A stretch of 64,000 nt of DNA from Methylobacterium isbiliense (GCF_022179325.1 NZ_BPQQ01000060.1:44809-108808), one strand, 5' to 3'; numbered from the stretch's first letter, positions 1 to 9,278 are shown. Notes: generated by a model not told the origin, from the sequence alone. Program-made: numbers and translations.

Positions 1-1199
1 ACCAGCCGCCGGATCGGCCGCCAATCCGCCTCCGACCGGCGCCGGCTCCAGTACGCCGTCGCGGCGGCGAACAGCGAACCGGCAAGGCTGATGATCAGGC
101 CGCCGATGGTGAAGTACTGCTGCACCTGATCGAAGAAGCTCTGATCGCCGCTGCTGAGATACGCGGACACGCCCGGATGCACGGGCAGGATCGGGCTCTT
201 GTCGTCGGGATCGGGGGCCTCGATCTGGTTGGCGAGCGGCGTGACCGCCATGAGCTTGGCCTTGGTGGTCAGGATCGACCGGGCGATGGCCGCCGCGACG
301 ACGTTGGGCATCCATTCCGGCGCCACGAACCGGTAGGTGACGGCGAGCGTCGTGACCGTGTCGCCCGGCGTGGCCGGCCGCGCGCGGAACGCACCGGCGG
401 GCACGTCGAACGCCTCGAAGCCGGGAAAGCGCTTGCCGATCGTCTCGGCCTCGTCGAGGGCGAGGATCCCCGGCGTTCCCTTGGTGGCGCGTGCCACAGC
501 GGCCACGACGTCGACGATCTCGCCCGGTGCCACCGGTCCGACCGCGAGCACGGCCGCGACCCGCTTCTGCTGGACGGCCCGCGCCAGCTCGTCCACCGGC
601 AGGACCATCCGGCCGACCTCCTTCAAAGGCACGTCGAAGTAGCCGAGCACGGTGTCGAGGATCCTGGCATTGTCGGCCTGGAGCGGCCCGGCCGGGATGC
701 CGACCGTCTTCCCCGCAAGGCCCGCGACGGACTCGACCCGGCTGTGGGGCGGCAGCACGAGGGCGACTACGTCCCGCCGCAGGATCACCACGGTCTGGCC
801 GTTGGCGGGCGGCGCCACGTCGCTGCGCACGATGGCGAGGTCGGTCCGCCCCTCCTCCAGCGCCCTGGCGCTCGCCGCGAGGTCGTTCGCCTGGACCAGG
901 TCGAGGGTGACGCGGGGATGCTGGGCCTTCGAGACGGTGGCGAAGGCCGCGATGAAGCGCTGGGCGGTGCTTCCCGGCGGGCCGGTGGTCACGCGCAGGT
1001 TGGCGTGCGGCGACCAGAGATGCGCGATCGCGAAGCCCGCGGCGAGGCAGAGCAGCACGCCGACCGCCAGGGCGACGCGCCCCCAGCGGCCCCGCCGGCG
1101 TACGACGGCGGCCGATCCGGGAACGGCCGGGTGCCGATCCCCCGGGGCGGTGTCCGGCCGGGGGCGGTCGGGCCGCGCGGCGGCGACCGGGCCGCCCAT
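1..1199 (-). CDS. TAXI-family TRAP transporter solute-binding protein (3' end outside window)
   Basis: Translation from the ATG at 1199 gives 399 visible residues with no stop before the left edge. There is an N-terminal cytoplasmic stretch, a membrane anchor around residues 45-65, then a periplasmic TAXI-type receptor domain starting near LRVTTGPPGS. A second hydrophobic segment follows close to the edge (about residues 365-385, YFTIGGLIISLAGSLFAA), as in membrane-anchored TAXI proteins. Such receptors bind an organic acid or related solute and either feed a TRAP permease or act as sensors; the substrate cannot be read from the sequence. The start overlaps the stop of the upstream secreted-protein gene (TGATG), so the two are probably translationally coupled. 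No TRAP permease gene is visible. Confidence 0.8.
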   Translation of the reverse strand, partial: MGGPVAAARPDRPRPDTAPGDRHPAVPGSAAVVRRRGRWGRVALAVGVLLCLAAGFAIAHLWSPHANLRVTTGPPGSTAQRFIAAFATVSKAQHPRVTLDLVQANDLAASARALEEGRTDLAIVRSDVAPPANGQTVVILRRDVVALVLPPHSRVESVAGLAGKTVGIPAGPLQADNARILDTVLGYFDVPLKEVGRMVLPVDELARAVQQKRVAAVLAVGPVAPGEIVDVVAAVARATKGTPGILALDEAETIGKRFPGFEAFDVPAGAFRARPATPGDTVTTLAVTYRFVAPEWMPNVVAAAIARSILTTKAKLMAVTPLANQIEAPDPDDKSPILPVHPGVSAYLSSGDQSFFDQVQQYFTIGGLIISLAGSLFAAATAYWSRRRSEADWRPIRRL

Positions 1200-1612
1200 C
1201 ACTCGGTCGCCGGCGCGGGCTGCCGTTCGGCCGGGCAGCGCCGATAGTTGCGCAGGCTCTGGAAATCCCCGCCGAGCGCCACCACGTCGCCGTCCCGTGC
1301 GAGCAGGATGAGGTTCGCCGCCGATTGCGGAGCCCCGCCTTCGGCCGTGCAGCGCATGTGCGCGGAGTAGATCGAGCCGGTGCGGCCCGCCGTCTCGTCG
1401 ACCCAGAGGATCGCGCAGGTCGCGTCGGGCTGCGTGTAGCTCGATCCCGTGATGGCGAGGGCCGGCCGGCCGTCCTGGCCGCACGGCTGGTCGATGAGCG
1501 TCCATTGCCCCCAGAAGGCTTCCGGGACGGTCCTGTGGCGCTTGATGTCCGCGGTGGCGGTCCCGGGTAGCGCGAGGAGCAGCGCGACGGCGGCAGGACC
1601 CATGAGGCGCAT
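1199..1612 (-). CDS. small secreted protein, function unknown
   Basis: A 137-residue protein. I chose the ATG at 1612 because the product begins MRLMGPAAVALLLALPGTATA, a clean signal peptide with Ala-x-Ala cleavage, and GAGGGAA lies just upstream. The mature part starts near DIKRHRTVPEAFWGQW and has four cysteines that could form disulphides, resembling small periplasmic beta-barrel or lipocalin-sized proteins (VPEAFWGxW is common in such alphaproteobacterial proteins). The stop codon overlaps the start of the TAXI receptor gene, suggesting co-translation. I do not recognise a specific function. Confidence 0.7.
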   Translation of the reverse strand: MRLMGPAAVALLLALPGTATADIKRHRTVPEAFWGQWTLIDQPCGQDGRPALAITGSSYTQPDATCAILWVDETAGRTGSIYSAHMRCTAEGGAPQSAANLILLARDGDVVALGGDFQSLRNYRRCPAERQPAPATE

Positions 1613-1915
1613 GGCGTTCCCTCGTCTCTGGCCGGCGGCCCGCACGGCCGCACCGCTCGGCCGGACCGGCGTGGCGCCGCCGAGCCGCTCCGCTTACTGA
1701 GCCTCAAACGGTCGAGCGTCGCTTGATCGGGCAGGACAGCGTCCGCCTCCGCGTCGTGGTCGGCCGCGCGCGACCCGTGCCGCCTCGCCGTCCTGCCGGT
1801 CCCGAGGGATCGGACGGCGGGACGCTCGCTTCACCGCGCAGCAAGAAATTCCAGGGCCTTCTCCGCCGATGAGGACCCACCGTCGCCGCCATCGGTCCCC
1901 TCTCGTCGGTTCCCG
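1613..1915. other. intergenic stretch, no gene seen
   Basis: Short open frames exist on both strands but have shadow-like composition and no ribosome binding site or signal. It probably carries the promoter for the minus-strand pair 1612-1 and the 3' end of the SGNH operon. I see no clear terminator. Confidence 0.5.
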
Positions 1916-2401
1916 TCACGCGCCCATCCGGCCCCTGATCTCCCGGGCCAGGGCCGCGTAGTCGCGCGGATGGATGCCGTCGCGCCCGGCCGCGAACCGG
2001 ACCGTCTGCACGCCGTGGGCCGCGGCCCACGGCTCGACATAGGCGCGCGCGGCGTTGGCCGGCAGGATCAGGATCAGCCGCCGCCCGGCCTTCGCGGCGA
2101 CGGCGGCCAGAGCGCCCATGACGCGGGCCTCGGATTGCGCCCGCTGCGCCGCGCCGATGCCGCGCGGAAAGTCGTTGCTCCCGAGGGAGGCGACGGTCCA
2201 GTGGCCGCCGGACATCACCCGCGCGGCCACCGCGGACGACCCGAGGCCGACTTTCGCAGAGGTCGTGCAGACCCCTTTCAGGGCGAGGCCGACGCCCACG
2301 CCGATGCTGTCGCCGACGACCACGCAGGCCGCCTGGGCTCCCGCACAGAGCCATCCGCCGAGGACGAGCGCCGCGGCGGTGTGCACGAGGACACGGTTCA
2401 T
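1916..2401 (-). CDS. small exported SGNH/GDSL-fold protein
   Basis: 161 residues with a signal peptide (MNRVLVHTAAALVLGGWLCAGAQA). SGNH-hydrolase blocks are visible in order: block I as VVGDSIGVG (catalytic Ser), block III as LGSND and block V as DGIHP (catalytic Asp and His). It is shorter than typical SGNH esterases (180-220 residues). It closes the MBOAT/SGNH cluster, 46 nt after the preceding gene, so a role in removing or transferring acyl groups on an envelope glycan is inferred. The substrate is unknown. Confidence 0.72.
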   Translation of the reverse strand: MNRVLVHTAAALVLGGWLCAGAQAACVVVGDSIGVGVGLALKGVCTTSAKVGLGSSAVAARVMSGGHWTVASLGSNDFPRGIGAAQRAQSEARVMGALAAVAAKAGRRLILILPANAARAYVEPWAAAHGVQTVRFAAGRDGIHPRDYAALAREIRGRMGA

Positions 2402-2447
2402 GGTGCTGCCCCTGGTTTCGCGAGACCGCCGTCGGTGCAGTGCCCGA

Positions 2448-2765
2448 TCAATCCGGCTTGCGGGTGAGCTGCTTGCCCAGGTCGCGGACCTGCCCCGAGA
2501 TCCCGGCGACGCCCAACCCCTCCGAGATCGCGACCAGACGGGCCGTGCCGCTCTGGGCGACGGCCACGACCGGGTTCGGCTCGAACTCGTCGAGCCACGC
2601 GGCCAGCGCCTGCGGGTAGGCGACGGCGAGCAGCGCGCAGGTGCCGTAGACGAGCGCGACGGCCCGGCCGACCGGCCCGGACGGGCGCGCGGCGGCCGTC
2701 GCAGTGGCGAGGGGGTGGAGCAGATCCTGCGCCGGCAGGGCGGCGTGCGGGCTCATGGCGGACAT
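2448..2765 (-). CDS. small membrane-associated protein of the MBOAT cluster
   Basis: 105 residues from the ATG at 2765. One hydrophobic segment (about residues 33-55, VGRAVALVYGTCALLAVAYP) is followed by a soluble C-terminal tail. It starts 20 nt after the MBOAT gene stops, so it is co-transcribed. I do not recognise a family. A partner or periplasmic accessory of the acyltransferase is a guess from position only. Confidence 0.6.
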   Translation of the reverse strand: MSAMSPHAALPAQDLLHPLATATAAARPSGPVGRAVALVYGTCALLAVAYPQALAAWLDEFEPNPVVAVAQSGTARLVAISEGLGVAGISGQVRDLGKQLTRKPD

Positions 2766-2785
2766 GACGGTGTCTGGCTTTCCGG

Positions 2786-4222
2786 TCAGAAGGCGAAGTA
2801 GATGAAGGGGGCGATGCCGGAGGGCGACAGCATGGTCACGGACCAGATCGCGAGACCGGCGAATCCGACCTGCGCGGCGAGATGGACCCGCCGGTAGGTG
2901 GCGTTCGCCCACCCGTAGGCCGCCAGCGGCAGGAGCTGGGTCAGGAACCCGAGCAGCATCAGGACGATCACGAGCGGCGTGGCGGTGACGGGCGCCGCGT
3001 GGCCGGTCCTCACGACGATGGTGGTGAGGTAGTCGACGGCCGTGCCGACATCCGCGGCGCGGAAGAAGACCCAGGCCACGCAGACGAAGTGGAACACGAG
3101 CAGGAAGCGGATCGTCTGCCCGGCCTCCGAGCGCAGGAACGCCCGGAACCGGCCGTTCGCGTCCGTCGACTCGCGCAGCAGGCGCTCGCCCGCGAGGCCG
3201 AAACCGTGGAGGGCGCCCCAGACGACGAATTGCAGGCCCGCCCCGTGCCAGAGGCCGCCGAGCACCATCGTCACGATCAGGTTGCGGTAGGTGCGCCAGC
3301 GCCCGGCCCGGCTCCCGCCGAGCGGGACGTAGAGGTAGTCGCGCAGCCACGTGGACAGGGTGATGTGCCAGCGATGCCAGAAGTCCTGCAGGGAGAGCGC
3401 GCTGTAGGGCTGGTCGAAGTTCCGCGGGAAGCGGTAGCCGAGGAGCGCGGCCACGCCGATGGCGATGTCGGTGTAGGCGCTGAAATCGCAGTAGATGACC
3501 ACCGCGTAGGCGTACATCGCGAGGATCAGGTCGACGCTCCCGTACCCTTGCGGATGGGTGAAGACCGGGTCGACGAACAGGATCGAGAGGTGGCTGGCGA
3601 CGACCACCTTCTTGAACAGGCCGCCGAGGATCAGCAGCGCGCTCCGGCCGAGGTCGATCTCCCGCGAGTCGCAGGGCCTCGACAATTGCCCGAGGAACTC
3701 GGCCGCCCGGACGATCGGACCCGCCACGAGGTGGGGGAAGAAGGCGATGTAGAGCAGCAGGTCGACGAGCGAGCGCGAGGCCTCGACCTTCCGGCGGTGG
3801 ACATCGACCACGTAGGAGATGCCGTGGAAGGTGAGGAAGGAGATCGCGACGGGCACCGCGAGGCCGGTGCTGCCGCCCCCGACCGCCACCCCGACGAGGT
3901 TGCCCAGGGCCTGCACCTGAGCCGACACGAAATCGGCGTACTTGAAGAAGCAGAGCGGGATCAGATTGCAGACCACCGCGATGCCGACCAGGATCTTCCG
4001 CAATCCCGCCGTCGCGGAGCGGCCGATCAGCAGGCCGAAGGCATAGTTGAGCACGGACGACAGGAACAGGAGGAGCAGGAACGGCACGCTCCAGAAGCTG
4101 TAGAAGACGTAGCTGGCCAGGACCAGCATCGCCTTCTTGAGCTCGTTGCGCCGGTTGAGCAGCCACGTGCAGGGCAGCACGAGCATGAAGAACAGGGCGA
4201 ATTCAATGGTTGGGAACAGCAT
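2786..4222 (-). CDS. MBOAT-family O-acyltransferase (AlgI-like)
   Basis: 478 residues from the ATG at 4222; about ten membrane segments. MBOAT signatures are clear: FFPHLVAGPIVRAAEF, FWHRWHITLSTWLRDYLYVPLGG, and the catalytic His region GGLWHGAG. The family moves acyl (usually acetyl) groups across the membrane for polysaccharide or peptidoglycan modification, as AlgI does in alginate acetylation. The start lies 19 nt inside the end of the preceding SGNH gene, and a small membrane protein plus another SGNH protein follow, so it is the membrane core of an O-acylation system. The acceptor polymer is not identified. Confidence 0.9.
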   Translation of the reverse strand: MLFPTIEFALFFMLVLPCTWLLNRRNELKKAMLVLASYVFYSFWSVPFLLLLFLSSVLNYAFGLLIGRSATAGLRKILVGIAVVCNLIPLCFFKYADFVSAQVQALGNLVGVAVGGGSTGLAVPVAISFLTFHGISYVVDVHRRKVEASRSLVDLLLYIAFFPHLVAGPIVRAAEFLGQLSRPCDSREIDLGRSALLILGGLFKKVVVASHLSILFVDPVFTHPQGYGSVDLILAMYAYAVVIYCDFSAYTDIAIGVAALLGYRFPRNFDQPYSALSLQDFWHRWHITLSTWLRDYLYVPLGGSRAGRWRTYRNLIVTMVLGGLWHGAGLQFVVWGALHGFGLAGERLLRESTDANGRFRAFLRSEAGQTIRFLLVFHFVCVAWVFFRAADVGTAVDYLTTIVVRTGHAAPVTATPLVIVLMLLGFLTQLLPLAAYGWANATYRRVHLAAQVGFAGLAIWSVTMLSPSGIAPFIYFAF

Positions 4223-5570
4223 GGTCGCCTCGGAGCAGCGCCTTGACCTGCGGCTCGATGAACGTCGCGAACGCCTGACCGCCGACACGGTAGCCGGCGC
4301 GCGTGAAGTGGATGCGGTCCTTCGCCATCAACGGGGGGTCCGCGGCCAGCCATCGCGCCGCCCCGCACCCGGCCGGCATCAGGGCCCACCAGTCCCAGAA
4401 GGCGATCCCCTCATGGGCGGCGAGGCGCCGCTGCACCTCCCGCACAGCGCCGAGCTGCGGCGGCCGGGCCGGACAGGTCTCGCTGCCGGCCGAGGCCGTC
4501 TCCTGCGCCGGCGCGGCGGCAGGACAGGCAGGGGCGTCGGGAGCGGGCTTGCAGGGGGACGGGACCCGTTCGGCCTGGGGCGGCCCGACCATCACCAGCC
4601 GCGCCCGCGGCGTGGCCCGGCGGATCGTGCGGATCACGCCCGCGTAGCGGTCACGGTAGGCGGCCGGATCGAGAGCGTCGTTGAACCCCTCGTTGGTGCC
4701 GAAGGCGAGCACGACGATGTCGGGCGCCAGTCGGCGAAGGGTGTCCACCAGGGTCCGGGCCGGGATCCGGCCGAGGATCTCGACCGTCGCGCCGGGATAG
4801 CCGACGGCCCCATACTCGATGCCTCCGTCCGACCGCCGGATCGTCATGCCGGAGACCGTCACCGGCTTGGCGGCAATCGTGCGGATCACGAGCCGCCGGA
4901 AGGCCGCCAAGCCGCCGGGCGCCTCGGCCCGCAGGACGACCGGGCCGGCCTCCGCCGCCGCCAGGGAGGCCGACAGCAGGGGAGTGTCGTCGGCCTCGAC
5001 CGAGATCGAGCCGGCATCCACGCCGGTCCGGGCCTCGATCTCGACGAACGAGTAGGGCATCGGCGTCTCGGCCGTGACGCTCAGGGTCTCCCCGGCCGCG
5101 CTCGTGCTCGCGGTGTATCCCGACAGGCCGAACCCGTCCGGCGACGTCGCCCGCTGCAGGCTTGCATAGGTCCAGCCCTGGCTCGCGGCGACCTTCACCT
5201 GCGTGCTGCGCACGCCGGGATGGGGCGATCCGACGGGCAGGACGCCTGCGCCGCCGGCACCGTACCGCTCCTGCAGGGCCTGCCGGACCGCACCCGTGAA
5301 CTGATCGGCCGCGGTGTGGCTGTCGCCGATCTGCAGGATCGACAGCCCCCTGCGGGTGCCACGGAGCGGTTCGGCCATCGCGCCTCGGTCCCGGGACGCC
5401 GGGGCGTCGGGCGCCTGCCCCCTCGCGTCCCGCGGGCTCGGGGCGACCCCGCCGGCCGGCGCGGGTGGGTTGGTGCTCCCGGCCGGAAGGACCAGGGCGA
5501 GCGCGAGCGGCAGGAGGAGCGCGCCCCCCGCCGCGGCCGGAAGGCCGTATCCGCGCCCGCCGAGGCTCAC
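4203..5570 (-). CDS. membrane-anchored SGNH/GDSL hydrolase-like acyltransferase partner
   Basis: 455 residues. The start is taken as the GTG at 5570, which overlaps the upstream stop (GTGA). A hydrophobic N-terminus (residues 8-32) and a Pro/Ala-rich linker are followed by an SGNH domain: block I LQIGDSHTAADQ, a mid-protein beta-rich insert, block III AFGTNEGFND and the final Asp-His pair DRIHFTRAGY. The GDSH motif and large insert resemble peptidoglycan O-acetylesterase and AlgX/AlgJ-like partners of MBOAT proteins. It is the likely extracytoplasmic partner of the MBOAT gene that overlaps its 3' end. Confidence 0.78.
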   Translation of the reverse strand: MSLGGRGYGLPAAAGGALLLPLALALVLPAGSTNPPAPAGGVAPSPRDARGQAPDAPASRDRGAMAEPLRGTRRGLSILQIGDSHTAADQFTGAVRQALQERYGAGGAGVLPVGSPHPGVRSTQVKVAASQGWTYASLQRATSPDGFGLSGYTASTSAAGETLSVTAETPMPYSFVEIEARTGVDAGSISVEADDTPLLSASLAAAEAGPVVLRAEAPGGLAAFRRLVIRTIAAKPVTVSGMTIRRSDGGIEYGAVGYPGATVEILGRIPARTLVDTLRRLAPDIVVLAFGTNEGFNDALDPAAYRDRYAGVIRTIRRATPRARLVMVGPPQAERVPSPCKPAPDAPACPAAAPAQETASAGSETCPARPPQLGAVREVQRRLAAHEGIAFWDWWALMPAGCGAARWLAADPPLMAKDRIHFTRAGYRVGGQAFATFIEPQVKALLRGDHAVPNH

Positions 5571-6361
5571 AGCTTCGCCTGATGCTGGCAAGGATAGCCC
5601 ACGGCGATGCCCTGCTCCTTCAGGACGCCGGTCACGGTGCGCAGCAGGTACGCCGCGAGCACGTCGTAGCCCGCCGCCGTGAAGTGGATGCCGTCCGGTG
5701 CGCGGATCTGGACCTGAGCACCCTTGAGATCGGGCCCATAGGGCTGGAACACGTCGGCGCCGGACGCCGCCTGCTTCCAGGGCTCGACGTAGCGGACCTT
5801 CGGGTTGCCCAGTCCCCTGATCGCCTCGGCATAGACGGCGTTCTTCTCGGTCGCGTCGTCCTGGCTGACCTTGTCGCGCAGAACCGGGAGGCCGATCCAC
5901 AGAACGCCGGCCCCCTCCGCGGCGAGGTTCCGCAGTAGGGCCTGGGACAGCTCCGCGTAGCGGCTGCGCCACGCCGCCGTGCCGAGGTCGAAGCGGGCCC
6001 GGCTCGTGTCCACGATGGATTGCCGGTCGTTCAGGCCGAGGGAAACCACGACGAGGGTCGGCTTCGCCCGCGCGACCACCGCCCTGCTCTCGGCGACCCA
6101 GTCGAACTTGGCCGGGCGGGTCAGGCCCGTGCCGTTCTGGGCATGCCGTCCGAGCCTGATCCGGGATCCGAGGCAGGCCTCGCGCGAGAGCAGCCGCACG
6201 GCGCCGCCCCACATGCCGTCGGACAGGGAATCGCCGACGAAGGCGATGCGGATCTCGTCGGGACCCGCCAGGGCCGGAACCGGCCCGACCGCTCCCGCGA
6301 CCGACAGAAGAGAAGCCAAACCGCCCACGAGCGAGCGGCGCGACAGGAGTACGGTCTTCAC
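5567..6361 (-). CDS. DUF459-type SGNH hydrolase, exported
   Basis: 264 residues from the GTG at 6361. The N-terminus SRRSLVGGLASLLS...ALA looks like a Tat-type or Sec signal with twin Arg. SGNH blocks: FVGDSLSDGMWGG (Ser), SLGLNDRQ (Asn) and DGIHFTAAGYD (Asp, His). This matches the DUF459 group, whose members often sit next to MBOAT acyltransferases. It is the first gene of a five-gene minus-strand run (6361-1916) and is coupled to the next gene by a GTGA overlap. Inferred role: acetyl transfer to, or removal from, an envelope glycan. Confidence 0.8.
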   Translation of the reverse strand: MKTVLLSRRSLVGGLASLLSVAGAVGPVPALAGPDEIRIAFVGDSLSDGMWGGAVRLLSREACLGSRIRLGRHAQNGTGLTRPAKFDWVAESRAVVARAKPTLVVVSLGLNDRQSIVDTSRARFDLGTAAWRSRYAELSQALLRNLAAEGAGVLWIGLPVLRDKVSQDDATEKNAVYAEAIRGLGNPKVRYVEPWKQAASGADVFQPYGPDLKGAQVQIRAPDGIHFTAAGYDVLAAYLLRTVTGVLKEQGIAVGYPCQHQAKL

Positions 6362-6882
6362 GATGGTCCCCTGATCCGGTTCGGGCGGACGAGATCCGCC
6401 CGGATCTTCGAGATGAGCAGGATTTGCTGGCTGCCGGCAGGCCAGTATCGCTGCCGACATTGCCGCTTGCTGTAATCTTGTCGGTGATCCCTGCGGACCC
6501 GGATCGCAGTCCATCGCCCCCGGAGCGGCAGGCCGCCCGGGGCCATACTCTGGGCAGTCACCATAAATTGACGTTAATGGTCATGGTTTACGATCAGTTG
6601 ACGCGATCGCCTCTAGGAGAGGCTGGCCGGCGACGCGCCGTTCCGGCGCCGGGCGGGAGACGAGCCCGTCGCGCGAGGTCGACCGTGGCGGCGCGAACGA
6701 TCGACAGCGTCAAGGTCGACGCCCGTCGTCGTCCCCGCCGGGGCCTGACGCGTCTGCACCCGCCCTCGTGTTCGTGGTCATCCTCCACACCCCTGCTGCC
6801 CGGGCAGTCTAATGATTGTAGTTGTCACCTGCGGGCCGATGCGAAAGCTGGGCGCCGGCCCGCACGACCCTTGGAGGCCCGG
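6362..6882. other. divergent intergenic region with AT-richer block
   Basis: Separates the minus-strand MBOAT/SGNH operon from the plus-strand TPR gene. Positions 6560-6600 are clearly AT-richer than the surroundings and hold two TTGACG words 30 nt apart (6568 and 6598), the first followed 17 nt later by a poor -10 (CGATCA). Promoters for both directions probably lie here, but I cannot fix them. No gene is supported. Confidence 0.4.
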
Positions 6883-8754
6883 ATGACCCATCCCGTCATG
6901 CAGCGTCGGCGCTCGATCGGGCACGCTCTCCTGATCACGACGGTGATGTGGGGCGCTGCCGGCGCAGCGACGGCATGCCCTCTCGGTAGCCATCACGGCC
7001 CGCGCGCGAGGCTGCTCCAGAGCCTCGCCCAGTCCAATCATCCCGCCGCCAGGCCGAAGATGGTGACCGCGCAGGCCCAGCACCCCGCGCATCCGGCTCC
7101 GCCGGCCCGCACCGAACTCGGCTCCTACCATCGCGACCTGCCGAAGGGCGCCGCCGCGCCGACGACCTCGCAGCGGCCGCCCCTCCACGACAATCTCGGC
7201 CGGCTCGTCTGGGCCGCGGCGCAGCCCTCCCATCCGGAGGCACGCGCCTACTTCGATCAGGGCTACCGGTTCGCCTGGGCCTTCAACCACGCCGAAGCCG
7301 CCCGCGCCTTCCGGGCCGCGCAGGAGCTGGATCCCGGTTGCGCCATGTGCTTCTGGGGCGAGGCCTGGGTGCTCGGCCCGCACATCAACTTCCCGGTGGA
7401 GCCGGATGCCAACGCCCGGGCGCTCGTCGCCCTGGCGGCCGCACAGCGCCTCGCACCCGTGGCGGGCCCCCTGCAGGCGGCTCTCATCGAGGCGCTGTCC
7501 CGCCGCTATGCGGGCGACGCGACGGCGGACCGCAAGGCGCTCGACCAAGCCTATGCGGAGGCCATGAAGGCGGTGCAGGCCCGCTTCCCCGACAGTCCGG
7601 ACGTCGCGCTCCTGACCGCCGATGCGCTGATGAACCTGACCCCCTGGGACTACTGGGATGACGGCGGCAGGACGCCCAAGGGTGAGACCGCGCGCATGGT
7701 GGAACTCATCGAGGGCGTGCTCGGCGACCGGAAGCTGGACGGTCTCGTCGCTGCACCCGATCATCCCGGCGCCATTCACCTGTACATCCACGCCGTCGAG
7801 GCCTCCGACCGGCCTGAGCGGGCGGTTGCGCACGCGCAGCGGCTGGAAGCCCTGATGCCGGGAGCCGGACACCTCGTGCACATGCCGAGCCACATCTGGT
7901 ACCGGGTGGGCCGCTGGCGCGAGAGCCTGGAGGCCAACCTGCAGGCCGCCGCCGCCGATGAGGCGATCGTCCGCCAGGGCGGCGCGAGCCTGCTGTATTC
8001 CGAGGCCTATTACGCCCACAACGTCCACTTCGTGCTCGCCTCCGCGTTGATGGGGGGCGACGGGTCCACGGCCGTCGCCGCGGCGGAGAAGCTCGCCGGC
8101 ATCGTGTCGGACCGGGCCAAGCGCGAGGTGCCGTGGACGCAGCCGATCGCGGCCGCTCCCTACACCGCCCACGCGCGCTTCTCGTCGCCCGAAACGGTGC
8201 TGGCCCTGCCCGAACCGGACGCGGGCTTCCCGTTCGTGAATGCCACGTGGCGCTACGCACGCGGCGTTGCCCTGGCGCGCCTCGGACGCGCCGACGAGGC
8301 GAGAGCCGAAGCGGCGGTGATCGGCCGGTTGGCGCAGACGCCGGAGGTCACCGGGCTCGCCGCCGCGGGCGTTCCGGGCGCGGAGGTCCTGACCCTCGCC
8401 GAGACGGTGATCGAGGCCCGCGTGGCCCAGAAGGCCGGCGATCATGCCGCCTCGGCCACCCTGTTCGGCAAGGCCGCGGAGATCCAGGACCGGCTGCCCT
8501 ACATGGAGCCGCCGTTCTGGTACTACCCGGTGCACCAGTCGCTCGGCGCGGCTCTGCTGGCCCAGGGACGGCTCGACGACGCGGAAAAAGCCTTCCGCAC
8601 CGCCCTGGAGCGTGCGCCGAACAACGGCTGGGCTGCCGCCGGATTGCTGCGTGTCGCGGAGCAGCGCGGCGACCCGCGCGGGATCGAGGACGCCAAGCAG
8701 CTGATGAAGGGCAACTGGTTCGGCGGCGCAGCGCCGCCTCTGGACCTGCTCTGA
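6883..8754 (+). CDS. exported tetratricopeptide-repeat protein
   Basis: 623 residues; the ATG at 6883 is preceded by TTGGAGG. A signal-like hydrophobic stretch (HALLITTVMWGAAGAATA) precedes a soluble protein. TPR-like helices are visible near residues 120-165 (AYFDQGYRFAWAFNHAEAARAFRAA) and near 555-600 (SLGAALLAQGRLDDAEKAFRTAL). Motifs CAMCFWGEAW and HMPSHIWYRVGRW are typical of a large family of uncharacterised bacterial TPR proteins of about 550-620 residues. The function is unknown; periplasmic protein-protein interaction is the usual inference. It stands alone on this strand. Confidence 0.8.
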   Translation: MTHPVMQRRRSIGHALLITTVMWGAAGAATACPLGSHHGPRARLLQSLAQSNHPAARPKMVTAQAQHPAHPAPPARTELGSYHRDLPKGAAAPTTSQRPPLHDNLGRLVWAAAQPSHPEARAYFDQGYRFAWAFNHAEAARAFRAAQELDPGCAMCFWGEAWVLGPHINFPVEPDANARALVALAAAQRLAPVAGPLQAALIEALSRRYAGDATADRKALDQAYAEAMKAVQARFPDSPDVALLTADALMNLTPWDYWDDGGRTPKGETARMVELIEGVLGDRKLDGLVAAPDHPGAIHLYIHAVEASDRPERAVAHAQRLEALMPGAGHLVHMPSHIWYRVGRWRESLEANLQAAAADEAIVRQGGASLLYSEAYYAHNVHFVLASALMGGDGSTAVAAAEKLAGIVSDRAKREVPWTQPIAAAPYTAHARFSSPETVLALPEPDAGFPFVNATWRYARGVALARLGRADEARAEAAVIGRLAQTPEVTGLAAAGVPGAEVLTLAETVIEARVAQKAGDHAASATLFGKAAEIQDRLPYMEPPFWYYPVHQSLGAALLAQGRLDDAEKAFRTALERAPNNGWAAAGLLRVAEQRGDPRGIEDAKQLMKGNWFGGAAPPLDLL

Positions 8755-8774
8755 TCCGCCGTCCCGGCGGGATC
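8753..8774 (+). terminator. candidate terminator hairpin after the TPR gene
   Basis: CCGCC (8756-8760) pairs with GGCGG (8766-8770) around a 5-nt loop. Flanking GATC on both sides extends the stem with one bulged G. It overlaps the stop codon. There is no T-run, so Rho-independent termination is uncertain. Confidence 0.4.
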
Positions 8775-9278
8775 GCGCGCATCCAGCATGAGTTCGCTGG
8801 CCCGGCATTCGTTCGGCACCGTGGTCGCCGGCATCCCGCGCGGCGATGAGGCCCCGCATGGCCAGTGATCGGGAATGTCGTCGTCGATCGTCCCCTGCCT
8901 GCGGCCTGCGCCAAGTCGTTCCGTCTGATGAAACTTTTGTAGCTCGTCTCGGCTCTTCCGTGTTTCGCGGCGGATCAGGTCTAGACTGAACCCCGAACTC
9001 TGTTGACAGGTTCAAGGGGACGGGCAACCATCGTGGACAGAAGAGTCCGCGGCGGAACTCCCGCGCGGCCCGGCCCGGAGGACGCCCGATGTTTCGTTCC
9101 GTCATGCGGACCTGCGCGAGGCGGGTCGAGGCCCGGTGACCATCGTCACGGGCGTCGCTGGCGGCCTCGGGACCCTCACGCCACGACGGATGATCCGGTG
9201 CCGATCGGCAGCGCCCCGCGCGTCGGCGCCGCGTTCGAACCGGTCGGGCTCACGAGACAGCAGGGAGGATTGTTCGCC
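8755..9278. other. 524-nt intergenic region before the Bug/TctC gene
   Basis: No convincing gene: the open frame running into the Bug gene from 9003 lacks a start with a ribosome binding site. The region carries one copy of the 15-bp IclR-type motif (8919-8933) and must hold the promoter of the receptor gene. Its centre lies about 350 nt before the ATG at 9279, so a long leader or a second promoter is implied. Confidence 0.5.
8919..8933 (+). promoter_or_regulatory. candidate IclR-family operator, copy 1
   Basis: TTCCGTCTGATGAAA, an imperfect 15-bp palindrome around a central T. It matches the three copies found about 10 kb away between the two catabolic operons (positions 19519, 19549, 19613). 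Matching motifs in front of functionally related genes suggest the IclR-type regulator encoded at 13909-14730 also controls the Bug receptor gene. Confidence 0.55.

Noticed and set aside
177-1247. A 356-codon plus-strand frame across the left edge region.
   Set aside because: The opposite strand gives a coherent TAXI receptor; the plus frame is Arg/Gly-rich and unlike any family.
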